This document shows positions 1-8,115 of a DNA stretch of 64,000 nt, one piece after another; the first letter of the stretch is position 1, and every line of letters starts with the position of its first letter. The notes below the pieces were generated by a model. The model was given only the letters and a program-made list of their open reading frames with translations. It searched no databases and was not told the DNA's origin. The position numbers and the translations under genes are program-made. The stretch lies in NCBI RefSeq assembly GCF_003751605.1, contig NZ_RJVJ01000001.1:5332001-5396000 (forward strand), written 5' to 3'. This stretch comes from Kitasatospora cineracea. Lineage in GTDB: Bacteria > Actinomycetota > Actinomycetes > Streptomycetales > Streptomycetaceae.

Positions 1-1
1 C

Positions 2-448
2 GACTACATCGACCGGGTGCGCGCCGCTCATCCGGACGACGGTCCGTTCCCCCAGCAGGTCGAAGCCCTGGTGCACGCGCTGTGGGATGGCATGACCGAC
101 GACTACAACCGCTACGTGCTCCTCTACGAGTTCAGCGCAATGGCTTTCCGTGATCCCGATCTCCGGCGCATCCTCAGCGAGCACGAACAACGGAGCGAGC
201 AGACGGCAGCAGACCTCCTCGATGCACTTGCCGATGCCCACGGCATCGATCTGTCCCTCCCCTCCCGGGACATTGCCGTGCTGTTCCTCGCCGGATTCTC
301 CGGGCTGGTGGACCGGCACCTCCTGCTCGGCGCCGGCGGAGGGCAAAAGCGCCTGGATCGGCCCGCAGCCCTGGACCAGTTCGTCGCCGCAATGGTCGGC
401 CTGTGCCTGGGGCAGAGCGCGGCCCTTGTCCAGCAGTTGCCCGACTGA
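2..448 (+). CDS. TetR-family regulator, C-terminal part (5' end outside window)
   Basis: The reading frame is open from the first bases of the window and ends at TGA 446-448, leaving 148 residues. The all-helical sequence, with a conserved block FLAGFSGLVDRHLL near its end, looks like the ligand-binding C-terminal domain of a TetR repressor. The DNA-binding helix-turn-helix would lie upstream of the window and cannot be checked. The internal GTG at 17 is not a likely start because the frame is open before it. Family assignment rests on composition and length only, so it is moderate. Its target is unknown; the downstream neighbours are a kinase remnant and a convergent LacI gene. Confidence 0.5.
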   Translation, partial: DYIDRVRAAHPDDGPFPQQVEALVHALWDGMTDDYNRYVLLYEFSAMAFRDPDLRRILSEHEQRSEQTAADLLDALADAHGIDLSLPSRDIAVLFLAGFSGLVDRHLLLGAGGGQKRLDRPAALDQFVAAMVGLCLGQSAALVQQLPD

Positions 449-614
449 ACTGCTGCACCCTCAAGGCGTCGGCGCCTCTGCGGCTGCTCAGCTGTAACCA
501 ACGCACCTAGCGCGTCCGGGACTGCAGCCACCACCTGCCAGGCCTGCTCGAACGGGCTGTCCCGCCCGTCGCTGCACCCTGGTGAGCCTCGCCCACCGCC
601 GCACCATGCGCCAC

Positions 615-725
615 GCCGCCGAGCTGACCGGCCGGCCCGTCGTCGCCGATCCCACCGAGGCCACTGCCACCGGCAGCATCCTCGTCCAGGCCCGCTCCCA
701 CGGCTTCGCCGCTCGCACCCGGCGC
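615..725 (+). pseudogene. Fragment of an FGGY carbohydrate kinase (rhamnulokinase-like)
   Basis: The plus frame encodes a short conserved stretch, ELTGRPVVADPTEATATGS followed by ILVQARSHG. It matches the C-terminal ATP-binding segment of rhamnulokinase-type FGGY kinases, where a GRPVVAGPVEATALGN-like motif is followed by VQA. No kinase sequence is seen before or after it, and the remaining codons look random. I read it as the remnant of a deleted sugar kinase gene. It abuts the 3' end of the convergent LacI gene, which hints that this repressor once belonged to a deoxy-sugar locus. The call is by recall of the motif, not by alignment. Confidence 0.4.
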
Positions 726-727
726 TA

Positions 728-1801
728 TCAGTCAGCGGCAACAGCAGGGCCGGGGACTACGCCGGCCTGCACCGAACCGGCCGTGCTCGCCCCGATGACA
801 AGCTCCGGCTGGACCGTCAGGTGGGACAGAGGCGCGCCGGGTTCCTCGATCAGTTGCAGGAGGAGGCTGACCCCCGCGTAGCCGACGGCGGTGAAGTCCT
901 GTCGGACGGTGGTCAGCGGCGGCGTGAGGTACCCACCCTCCGGGATCCCGTCGAACCCCGCCACCGCCACGTCCTGCGGTATGCGGATGCCGGTTTCGTT
1001 CAACGCACGGATGACGCCCATGGCCATGTGGTCGTTGGCGGCGAAGACGGCAGTCGGCCGTGATCGGGCGTCACCGTGGAAGGCTGCTGCGATCTGTCGG
1101 CCGGCAGCGTAGCCCGACGCCGGGCTCCAATCGCCCCCCAAGTGCGGGGGGACCAGGAGACCGGCGGCCTTGAGAGTGGTGCGCCATCCCCGGAGGCGGC
1201 CTTCGGCCTGGATCCACTGGCTCGGGCCAGCCACGTGCCAGATGCGCGTGTGGCCGAGTGACAGCAGATGTTCGGTGACCGCCTTCGCCCCGCTGAACTG
1301 GTCTACGACCACGCTCGGGAAGCCGAGTTCGTGGCCACCCTCGACCGCCACGATCGGGAACGGCTGAGGAAGCCGAGCGAGTGCCTCCACGGTGTGCCGG
1401 TGCGGCGTCATCACCAGCACACCGTCCACTCCCCAAATGCCGAGCCGTTCCAGGGCCCTGCCCAGCGCCCACTCGGTGAGTTCCTCCAACCCGACCGAGG
1501 CCACGAGGTAGCCTTCCCGCCGGGCGGCGTATTCCAGGCTCGCCAGAATGCTCGCAGGGCCGAACAGTGTCGTGTTCGCGGCCACCACGCCAAGAGTTCG
1601 GCTCCGTCCGGTGACCAGCGCGCGGGCAACCGAGTTGGGCCGGTAGCCCAGCTCCGCGATGGCCCTGCGGACGCATTCCTTCGTTGCCTCGCGTACGTTG
1701 GGGTGGCCGCTGAGAACCCGGGACACCGTCTGGTGCGACACCCCGGCGACCTGGGCCACGTCTTCCATCGTCGGGGGGCGTCGATCGCTGGCCTCATCCA
1801 T
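728..1801 (-). CDS. LacI-family transcriptional repressor
   Basis: A 357-residue LacI/GalR regulator. The N-terminal helix-turn-helix (MEDVAQVAGVSHQTVSRVLS, about residues 12-31) is followed by the hinge helix with YRPNSVARALVTGRS and then the periplasmic-binding-protein-like effector domain, ending around AVAGFDGIPEGGYLTPPLTTVRQ. The frame stays open upstream to 2626, but the HTH position and a GAGGA six bases before ATG 1801 fix the start. It precedes no gene on its own strand in the window; the IS5 remnant and hairpin lie behind its promoter. It is probably a sugar-responsive repressor. The target may be the GH35-like gene nearby or a lost kinase locus. Confidence 0.9.
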   Translation of the reverse strand: MDEASDRRPPTMEDVAQVAGVSHQTVSRVLSGHPNVREATKECVRRAIAELGYRPNSVARALVTGRSRTLGVVAANTTLFGPASILASLEYAARREGYLVASVGLEELTEWALGRALERLGIWGVDGVLVMTPHRHTVEALARLPQPFPIVAVEGGHELGFPSVVVDQFSGAKAVTEHLLSLGHTRIWHVAGPSQWIQAEGRLRGWRTTLKAAGLLVPPHLGGDWSPASGYAAGRQIAAAFHGDARSRPTAVFAANDHMAMGVIRALNETGIRIPQDVAVAGFDGIPEGGYLTPPLTTVRQDFTAVGYAGVSLLLQLIEEPGAPLSHLTVQPELVIGASTAGSVQAGVVPGPAVAAD

Positions 1802-2139
1802 GCTGTTCCTCGACCTCTTCGGAGCCGAGGGGACGACTATCCCTCGGCAGAACAGTGCCTGACGGCCCGACATGCAAGCCGCCTCGGGCTTCAACTCGGG
1901 TGTCGGCTCGGGCAGTAGAGTTCGGCCGCATCTCACTACCCATCCGGGGCGATTCGCGGACGGGTACCCCTCGGCACGGGGCCACGAGACGGCCTGTCCG
2001 ACGGATGCAAGCGCAGGCAGACCTGGTCTTCCGAGATCCGGACGAGCCTGCCGCCGTCCGAACTCCGTCCTGCCAGCTCGCAGGCTTCCGTTCGCCCGAA
2101 CCGCCACGTCGTTGCCGCGGCGGTTCGGGCGAACGGCAC
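1802..2139. other. Non-coding region upstream of the LacI gene
   Basis: No convincing gene is seen on either strand. Open frames here are arginine- and proline-rich readings of GC-rich DNA. The stretch should hold the promoter of the minus-strand LacI gene and contains the inverted repeat at 2088-2136. No clear -35/-10 pair could be assigned. Confidence 0.5.
2088..2136. repeat. Perfect 18-bp inverted repeat built of two 12-bp dyads
   Basis: Two perfectly complementary 18-base arms (2088-2105 and 2119-2136) flank a 13-base spacer. Each arm contains a near-palindrome, GTTCGCCCGAAC (2090-2101) and GTTCGGGCGAAC (2123-2134). The dyad centres are 33 bp apart, about three helical turns. It lies in non-coding DNA upstream of the first LacI gene and directly before the IS5 remnant. 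It could be a pair of operators, a hairpin terminator, or a piece of the lost IS end. Confidence 0.6.
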
Positions 2140-2665
2140 GGCCTCCCGCACTGGAACACCGTCTGCGCCTACTTCGTTGGCGGGCAGGAAAAAGGCGGTT
2201 TCGAGCCGCTCGACAACCCGCTGCGGTGTCGAGTCCGCAAAGAGGAGGGCGGGCAGGGTGAGCCGAGCGCCTGTGTCGTCGACTCCCGGAGCGCCAACAC
2301 CTCCGCCAAGGCCGCCGCCAGCGAGCAGGGCCTCGACGAGGGCAAGGAGATCGTCGGCCGCAAACGCAGCACCGGCACCGTCGGGCTCCTGCCCGGTCGG
2401 TCCCCCGGCCACCGCTGCGAGCGTGTACGACTCGGCTGTCGGCCGGACCCTGATCCAGAAGGGCGCCTCCGAACACCCCCTTACCCGCATGACCTGGGTC
2501 GACGGTGGTTACCGCCGACACCCGTCGAACACGTCGCTCCTTCGGAATCGACCTGCACAGCGTTCGCCGTGATCCCACGGCCAGGATGTGCGCCTTCCGC
2601 CCGCGTTGGTTGACCGTCGAACGCACCTTTGGCCGGCTCGCGGGCCACCGGCGCCTCGCCCGCGC
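2140..2665 (+). pseudogene. IS5-family transposase remnant, frameshifted
   Basis: Pieces of one IS5-type DDE transposase are read in three successive plus frames. The first carries LPHWNTVCAYF and then ACVVDSRSANTS with KEIVGRKRS (to about 2385). The second has ASVYDSA and TWVDGGYR (about 2400-2520), and the third has WLTVERTFGRLAGHRRLAR (to about 2665). These correspond to the first catalytic Asp region, the second Asp and the C-terminal Glu region. The N-terminal third is missing and at least two frameshifts are present, so it is not functional. No terminal repeats could be assigned. It ends beside the stop of the GH35-like gene. Confidence 0.75.
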
Positions 2666-2678
2666 TGCATGGCGCTGC

Positions 2679-4283
2679 TCAGTCTTGGGATCGATCGTGA
2701 TGCGTCGGCAAGGAGTAGACCGAGAAACGTACGATGCCTGACACGGCTCGCGAGATCGGCATGAAGGCGTGCACGGGAGCCGTGTCCGAAATCCTGATCA
2801 GGGTTCCGGAACCGGTCTCGTCGCCGTTGAGCCGTCGCTGCGGTACGAGCTGGCCGTCCACCGGCACGAGCTCGTCCGCCTGCAGAACAGCGGCCGGCCG
2901 TCCGTTCCGCAGGCGCGGGAGCGCCGTGAACCCGTGGCCGACAGCGGTGAACGTGTGCTCGTCGTGCTGGAGCAGCAGACCGTAGCCGAGGGGTTCGCCG
3001 CCGCCGCCGGGTGCATGGGCCCTGACCAGGAACTCGTACGGGCCGAGCCCGACCACCTCCTCGTCGTCGGCCGCCACCCGGAAGCCGCGTACGGTGTCCT
3101 GTGCCTGCGCGGTGAGGACCTCCTGCTCCAGCAGGGCGAGCTGGCCGTAGGTGCGTCGCAGGTCGCGCGTCTCCTCCTCGCCGAGCGACTCGAATCCGAA
3201 CGGTGCGACACCGATGGCACCGTACGCGCCGATGGCCAGGAAGCTGTACGAGACACCGTGGCTGTCGGCCCGGATCTCGGGCACGAAGAGGGCCGGATTG
3301 GTCTCGGCGTAGGCTTTGAAGGGGAGTTCGAAGTCGCCGAAGTAGACGTCCGGCGCGAGGAGGTCGATCGACGGGGCCGCCAGCTTCCAGGCGGCGCTCA
3401 CCTGGGGGAGCGGACCTCCGCTGGGGAACGTCCCGGGCTCGTCGCCGCCGGCGAAGACGCTGCCCTCGGGAGAGGTCTCCTCGGGCGCGGGTGCTTCCAA
3501 CCACGCGTTGACGAAAAGGGGTATGTCGTAGCGCTCCCGGCCTGCGGCCGCGACGTGCTCGACGTAGGCCGCGTAGTGCCAGGCCATGAACAGCTCGGCC
3601 TTCCGGCCCGCATTGCCGACCAGGCCGTCCCAGGTGGGCGCGTCCGCGGTGGCCGGGGCGTCGACGTGCGGAGAGGCACCGGCGCGCAGGGCCTCCAACA
3701 GGGCGTCCGGTACCGGGGACTGCCAGGCGGATTCCGCGTCTGCGGCGTGGGAGCGCGCCGCACCGAGCAGCCCGGCCTCGTTCTCCACCTGCACCATGAT
3801 CACGGTCCTGGTGGAGCCGTCAACACGGGCGAGGTGTGCCATGAGAGCGGCGAACGCGGTGGCGTCGGCGTCCCGGTTGGCGGCGGAGAACGGGCTGAGG
3901 TTGTTCAGCGCCTGACCCGTCTCGTCGGTCTGCAGCGGAAACCGGGACGGGTCCAGCTTGACCCAGGCGGGCGCGTAGCTGGAGGACCCGTTCTTCCAGC
4001 TACCGAACCAGAGGAGCACCAGCTTGAGCCCCTGGCTGCGGGCCCCGGCCAGCATCGCGTTCACCAGGTCGAAGTCGAACTCTCCTTCGCTCGGTTCGAG
4101 GAGTTCCCACGACACCGGTGCGAGCACGGTGTTCGCACCGGCGAGACGGCAGCGTTCCCACAACGGCTGCAGGTAGGTGGCGTCGGAGGAAGTCGAGTTG
4201 TGAAGCTCGACGCCTCGGATGAGGTACGGCTCGCCGTTCACGAGCAGTTGGCCCGTGGTCCGGTCGATCAGATGGTCCTTCAA
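2679..4283 (-). CDS. GH35-like beta-galactosidase with DUF5597-type C-terminus
   Basis: A 534-residue cytoplasmic glycoside hydrolase. The N-terminal TIM-barrel has LIRGVELHNSTSS, a WELLEPSEGEFDF block, the VQVENEAG motif with the proposed acid/base Glu, and later LFVPEIRAD with a candidate nucleophile Glu. The C-terminal part (GYGLLLQHDEHTF onward) resembles the DUF5597 beta-sandwich found on GH35-type proteins. No ATG lies near the domain start; TTG 4283 with GGGAG eight bases upstream gives the expected N-terminus. The gene is the fourth in a LacI-GH42-GH43-GH35 series on this strand, 65 bp after the GH43 stop. It probably trims beta-galactosides from an imported or extracellular glycan. 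Exact substrate is unknown. Confidence 0.8.
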   Translation of the reverse strand: MKDHLIDRTTGQLLVNGEPYLIRGVELHNSTSSDATYLQPLWERCRLAGANTVLAPVSWELLEPSEGEFDFDLVNAMLAGARSQGLKLVLLWFGSWKNGSSSYAPAWVKLDPSRFPLQTDETGQALNNLSPFSAANRDADATAFAALMAHLARVDGSTRTVIMVQVENEAGLLGAARSHAADAESAWQSPVPDALLEALRAGASPHVDAPATADAPTWDGLVGNAGRKAELFMAWHYAAYVEHVAAAGRERYDIPLFVNAWLEAPAPEETSPEGSVFAGGDEPGTFPSGGPLPQVSAAWKLAAPSIDLLAPDVYFGDFELPFKAYAETNPALFVPEIRADSHGVSYSFLAIGAYGAIGVAPFGFESLGEEETRDLRRTYGQLALLEQEVLTAQAQDTVRGFRVAADDEEVVGLGPYEFLVRAHAPGGGGEPLGYGLLLQHDEHTFTAVGHGFTALPRLRNGRPAAVLQADELVPVDGQLVPQRRLNGDETGSGTLIRISDTAPVHAFMPISRAVSGIVRFSVYSLPTHHDRSQD

Positions 4284-4348
4284 CGGAATGCTCCCGTCGG
4301 TGGTGGAGATGGATCGTCGGTATGCCCTGGAACGGGCTGGAGTCGCGC

Positions 4349-5854
4349 TCAGGCCGTGCCGGACGGCGTCTCCCACCCCGTGTAGCGGAGGTCGGTGAAG
4401 CGCACCGCGCCCTCGCTGGCGTGGAGTCCGATGATGCGGCTGGTGAAGGAGGCGCAGGCCTCGGCCGTCCAGTGGCGTCCGTCGAGCTCGGCGAGCAGCG
4501 TGCCGTTGGCCAGCAGCCGGATCCGGTCCGAAACCGCGGCCGGTCCGGTGGGGGTCCGGATCTCGATGACCAGCTCCACCGGACCTGCGGAGTACGTCTG
4601 GCACCACTCCTGCCGCAAGCCGGCGACGGCGCCCCACGCAGTCACGAGCGTGGTCCCGGCTGCTGTCGATACCGCCAGGCCGAAGTGGTGGTGCTCGTCG
4701 TACCTCGCGGCCAGGCCGCCCGTTCCGGCAGACAGGGCCACCGTGGTGGCCACCGTTGCGTTCAGGTGGCGTTGACGTCGGCCGACGAAGACCGGCTGCA
4801 GGTCGTCGAGTTGGGCGTGGCCGCCGAGCAGCACCAGATGGCCGTCAGCCATCCGGCAGTGGGACCGCGGCGTCGTACGGACGGCGAGCCAGCCGGGATC
4901 GTCCAGGGCGGCTTCGTCGTCGAACGTGAAGACAGCGGTCTCGGTGGTGGTACGCGGGGCGAGTCGGACGGGGGAGAGGACCGGCCAGCCGTCCTCGGAC
5001 CAGGTGACGTCGGTGATGAACGTCTCCCTGCCCAGCGGTGAGAACGCCTGCGCCTCACCGAGCGGGCGCACCCCGAGAAGTACCAGTGCCCAGCCGCCCT
5101 CGGGGGTTTCCACCAGGTCCGCGTGGCCGGTGTTCTGGACCGGTTGGGCGGAACCGCTCGCCCGAAGCAGCGGATTGGCCGGGTGGCCGGTGAACGGTCC
5201 GGCCGGGGAGGCGCCGCGGGCGATGCTCACCGCATGGCCGCGCTCCGTCCCGCCCTCGGCGATCACCAGGTACCAGTAGTCGCCGTGCTGATACAGGTGA
5301 GGGGCCTCGGGATATCGCAGTCCGGTACCGGACCACAAGGACCGCGGAGGCTCCAGGGCTCGGCCGGCGGCGAGGTCCACCCGTACCTGCTCGATGCCGT
5401 AGTGCTTCCCGGCTTCCTCACCGGACAGCCGGAGCCCGGAGTACGTGACGTAGGCGGTGCCGTCCTCGTCCCACACGAGGTCCGGGTCGATGCCGTCGAC
5501 ACCGTCGATCGTCCGGCCGTCGCTCCAGGGTCCGGCGGGGTCCTCGGCGGTGAACACCACGCAGCCGCGGCCGCTGCCGACCACGGTGACGATGACGTGG
5601 AACAGGCCGTCGTGGTACCTGATCGTGGGGGCGAAAACGCCGCCACCGGTGGCTGCCTTTCCCACCGCCACCTGTTCCGGGCGCTCGGCGACGTTCCCGA
5701 TGTGCTCCCACTCCGCGAGATCGGCGCTGCGGTACACCGGCATGCCCGGTAGGTACTCGAACGTCGAGGTGACGAGGTAGTAGACACCGTCGACGCGTAC
5801 CACGCTCGGGTCGGGGTGGAAACCGGGAAGCAGGGGGTTGGGCCGGTGCGTCAC
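4349..5854 (-). CDS. GH43-family glycoside hydrolase (beta-xylosidase / arabinofuranosidase type)
   Basis: A 501-residue protein with no signal peptide. The five-bladed propeller domain is plain: FHPDPS near the N-terminus (Asp15, general base), GIDPDLVWDEDG (Asp123, pKa modulator) and YPEAPHLY (Glu183, general acid). A C-terminal beta-sandwich follows (about residues 305-501), as in GH43 enzymes that act on xylo- or arabino-oligosaccharides. The start GTG 5854 overlaps the stop of a 20-codon open frame in a GTGA arrangement and has no clear Shine-Dalgarno of its own, so translation may depend on coupling. Intracellular action on short side-chain oligosaccharides is inferred from the missing signal peptide. 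Confidence 0.88.
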   Translation of the reverse strand: MTHRPNPLLPGFHPDPSVVRVDGVYYLVTSTFEYLPGMPVYRSADLAEWEHIGNVAERPEQVAVGKAATGGGVFAPTIRYHDGLFHVIVTVVGSGRGCVVFTAEDPAGPWSDGRTIDGVDGIDPDLVWDEDGTAYVTYSGLRLSGEEAGKHYGIEQVRVDLAAGRALEPPRSLWSGTGLRYPEAPHLYQHGDYWYLVIAEGGTERGHAVSIARGASPAGPFTGHPANPLLRASGSAQPVQNTGHADLVETPEGGWALVLLGVRPLGEAQAFSPLGRETFITDVTWSEDGWPVLSPVRLAPRTTTETAVFTFDDEAALDDPGWLAVRTTPRSHCRMADGHLVLLGGHAQLDDLQPVFVGRRQRHLNATVATTVALSAGTGGLAARYDEHHHFGLAVSTAAGTTLVTAWGAVAGLRQEWCQTYSAGPVELVIEIRTPTGPAAVSDRIRLLANGTLLAELDGRHWTAEACASFTSRIIGLHASEGAVRFTDLRYTGWETPSGTA

Positions 5855-5913
5855 TTGGCGACCGCCGTGCTTGCGCGCCTGATACGGCTGCCGACGAGGG
5901 CTCGATCGTTCAT
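5851..5913 (-). CDS. Short coupled open frame before the GH43 gene (20 aa)
   Basis: ATG 5913, with GAGGA nine bases upstream, opens 20 codons (MNDRALVGSRIRRASTAVAK) whose TGA overlaps the GTG start of the GH43 gene as GTGA. The GH43 gene itself lacks a good ribosome site. The short frame may therefore deliver ribosomes by translational coupling. It may also be only the N-terminal stub of a deleted gene, since 76 bp separate it from the GH42 stop. No peptide function can be claimed. Confidence 0.4.
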   Translation of the reverse strand: MNDRALVGSRIRRASTAVAK

Positions 5914-5989
5914 GTGGTGGCGTCCTCGGGAATCGGGAAAAGGTGTCGGCGCGTGTGCGGTGCGGTGTGCAGTCCGGGATTCGACCGGG

Positions 5990-8107
5990 TCACAGCTCGG
6001 TGGTGACGACGACGTCCCACGGGCCGAGCGGGATGACGTTCCCGGCAGGGAACTTGCGGTCGGAGAGCACGTCGTCGAGATCGATCGGCGTCGTGACGGT
6101 CCGCGGCTCCCAGGACCAGTTGTGGAGCACGTGCACACGCCGGCCCTGGGGGTTCGTGGCGCTGTTGACCGTCACGCTCTCCGGAAGGCCGTCCCAGAGC
6201 ATCGGTGCGGGGCGCGCCCACGTGAACAGGGCCTTGGCAAAGGAGGGGTTGGGTACGGAGCCCACGCAGGTGATGCGACCGTCGCCGTGTTGCCGGGTCG
6301 TCACTGCTGCGAACTTCCGGTGGTGCGGGTGCCGGTAGCCGGCGAGGATCTGGGCGTCGCCGGCGACCAGGCCGTCGACCCACCGCGTGGCCGCGGCGTC
6401 CGTCGGCAGGTGCAGGCCGTCGTCCGGGCCCGCGGTCAACGGGATCTCCGCGTCGAGGTTGCTGGACTCGCTGTAAGAGGTGCCGGCAGGCCCGGACAGG
6501 ACCGGAGGGGCCACCTCGTCGCGAGCGCGGCCCTCCTCGTCGGTGTAGCCGGTGCGCGGTCCCAGTAGCAGGTGCCCGCCGGCGGCGGCGTAGGCCGTCA
6601 GCCAGTCGAGCAGTCGCCGTTCGGCGACCTGCGCGCCGACGGCGACGAGCAGCGGGTGCTCCTGGGCGAACCTGACCGGATCCGGGCCGTCCTCGCCCGG
6701 TGTGCCGTCAAGTATCTGCTCGTCGTGTATGAGCCCTGCCTGCAGCCGGGCGTCGAAGGCGCCCCGGTAGAAGGCGTCGAACACCTCGCGGTAGGCCCTG
6801 TTGTCGGGTTGGCCTTGCGCATCGCCCAGTGGCGGCTGCTTCTGCATGAGCCACTTGCTGGCCGTGGAGTACAGGAAGGTCACGTCGCTGTGCGGCGTCA
6901 GATCGGCGACCTTGTCGCCGGCTGCGGCGAATTCGGCCCCCAGCCTTGCTATCTCACCGTACGCACGACCGGGGACCCCGCTGTGCGGAAGGACTCCGCT
7001 CCAGTAGGTCTCGGTGCCGAAGTGCAGGGTGTGCCAGTGCCAGTACCCGATCATGCGGGCACCGCGGGCCACCAGCGTCCAGGCGGCTTGACGCCACTGC
7101 CCGTCGTACGCGGGCTTCATGTGGCCCGGGTCGTTCACCGTGAGCGCGGTCGTCTCGGTCACCAGGAACGGGGCCTGCCGGGAGGCGTACATCCGGTCGG
7201 CCGTGAGGTGGAGCGAGTGCACGCCCGAGGTGAACCACTGCCGCGTTGCTGGCGGGGAGTGCGGGAGGAGCAATGCGTCCTGCATGCCGTAGTAGGCGTT
7301 GCCGGAAGTGATGTCCAGCTCGCGGGAGACCCGTTCGTCGTGCATGGCCGGGAGCTCGTAGGCGATGCAGGTGGTGACGAACTGGTCGGGGGCGCTGTAG
7401 CCGCGCACGATGTCGGCCTGCCAGCGGATGAACTCGGCCGTCTGCTCGGCCTGGAACCGGCGCCAGGCCAGGTCGTACTGCGGCTGGGCGTTGCCGTCGG
7501 GTCGCCACAGGTCCGACCAGTCGGACAGACGGTGCGACCAGTAGACCAGCCCCCACTCGCGGTTGAGGGTCTCGACGTCCCGGTAGCGGTGGCGGAGGTG
7601 CTCGACGAAGCGCTGGAAGACGCCGTGGTTGTGCAGCAGGTGGTAGCCCGGCTCGTTGTCCAGTTGCACGCCGATGACCGCGGGGTGTCCGAGGTGGCGC
7701 TCCATGATGGCCCGGATGACGCGTTCGGCGTGGAAGCGGAAGGCGGCGTGGGTGAAATCGACCTCCTGGCGGGCCCCCCAGCCGACGCGGCTGCCGGTGG
7801 ATGTCTCGCCGTTGATCTCGGGGTAGCGGCGAGCGAGCCACGGTGGCACGGCGTAGGTGGGGGTGCCGAGGATGACCTGGATGCCGCGTTCGTGCGCGTG
7901 GTCGAGGACCGGCTGCAGCCAGTCCAGTTCGAAACGGCCGTCCTCGGGTTCCCAGGTCGACCAGACGGACTCGCCGACGCGGATGACATTGAACCCGGCC
8001 GCGACCATCCGGTCGAAGTCCTCCGCGACGCGGGGACCGCGGTGGTACTCGGCGTAGTAGGCCGCTCCGAAGAGGGTCCGTCGGGGTAGGCGCGACGTAC
8101 TCGTCAC
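5990..8107 (-). CDS. GH42 beta-galactosidase
   Basis: A 705-residue enzyme with the full GH42 layout: an N-terminal TIM-barrel beginning GAAYYAEYH, the acid/base Glu in VQLDNEPGYH (about residue 152), the nucleophile Glu in FLVTETTAL (about residue 318), a trimerisation domain (about 380-610) and a small C-terminal beta domain. GTG 8107 is chosen because AGGAG lies five bases upstream and the domain begins at once; the frame is open further up but would run into the LacI gene. It starts only 8 bp after the LacI stop, so repressor and enzyme are co-transcribed. It is expected to release galactose from beta-galactosides in the cytoplasm. Confidence 0.93.
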   Translation of the reverse strand: MTSTSRLPRRTLFGAAYYAEYHRGPRVAEDFDRMVAAGFNVIRVGESVWSTWEPEDGRFELDWLQPVLDHAHERGIQVILGTPTYAVPPWLARRYPEINGETSTGSRVGWGARQEVDFTHAAFRFHAERVIRAIMERHLGHPAVIGVQLDNEPGYHLLHNHGVFQRFVEHLRHRYRDVETLNREWGLVYWSHRLSDWSDLWRPDGNAQPQYDLAWRRFQAEQTAEFIRWQADIVRGYSAPDQFVTTCIAYELPAMHDERVSRELDITSGNAYYGMQDALLLPHSPPATRQWFTSGVHSLHLTADRMYASRQAPFLVTETTALTVNDPGHMKPAYDGQWRQAAWTLVARGARMIGYWHWHTLHFGTETYWSGVLPHSGVPGRAYGEIARLGAEFAAAGDKVADLTPHSDVTFLYSTASKWLMQKQPPLGDAQGQPDNRAYREVFDAFYRGAFDARLQAGLIHDEQILDGTPGEDGPDPVRFAQEHPLLVAVGAQVAERRLLDWLTAYAAAGGHLLLGPRTGYTDEEGRARDEVAPPVLSGPAGTSYSESSNLDAEIPLTAGPDDGLHLPTDAAATRWVDGLVAGDAQILAGYRHPHHRKFAAVTTRQHGDGRITCVGSVPNPSFAKALFTWARPAPMLWDGLPESVTVNSATNPQGRRVHVLHNWSWEPRTVTTPIDLDDVLSDRKFPAGNVIPLGPWDVVVTTEL

Positions 8108-8115
8108 GAAGACTC

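Noticed and set aside
1802..2626. N-terminal extension of the first LacI frame
   Set aside because: The extension is Arg-rich and without family similarity, and overlaps a transposase remnant; the HTH and ribosome site place the start at 1801.
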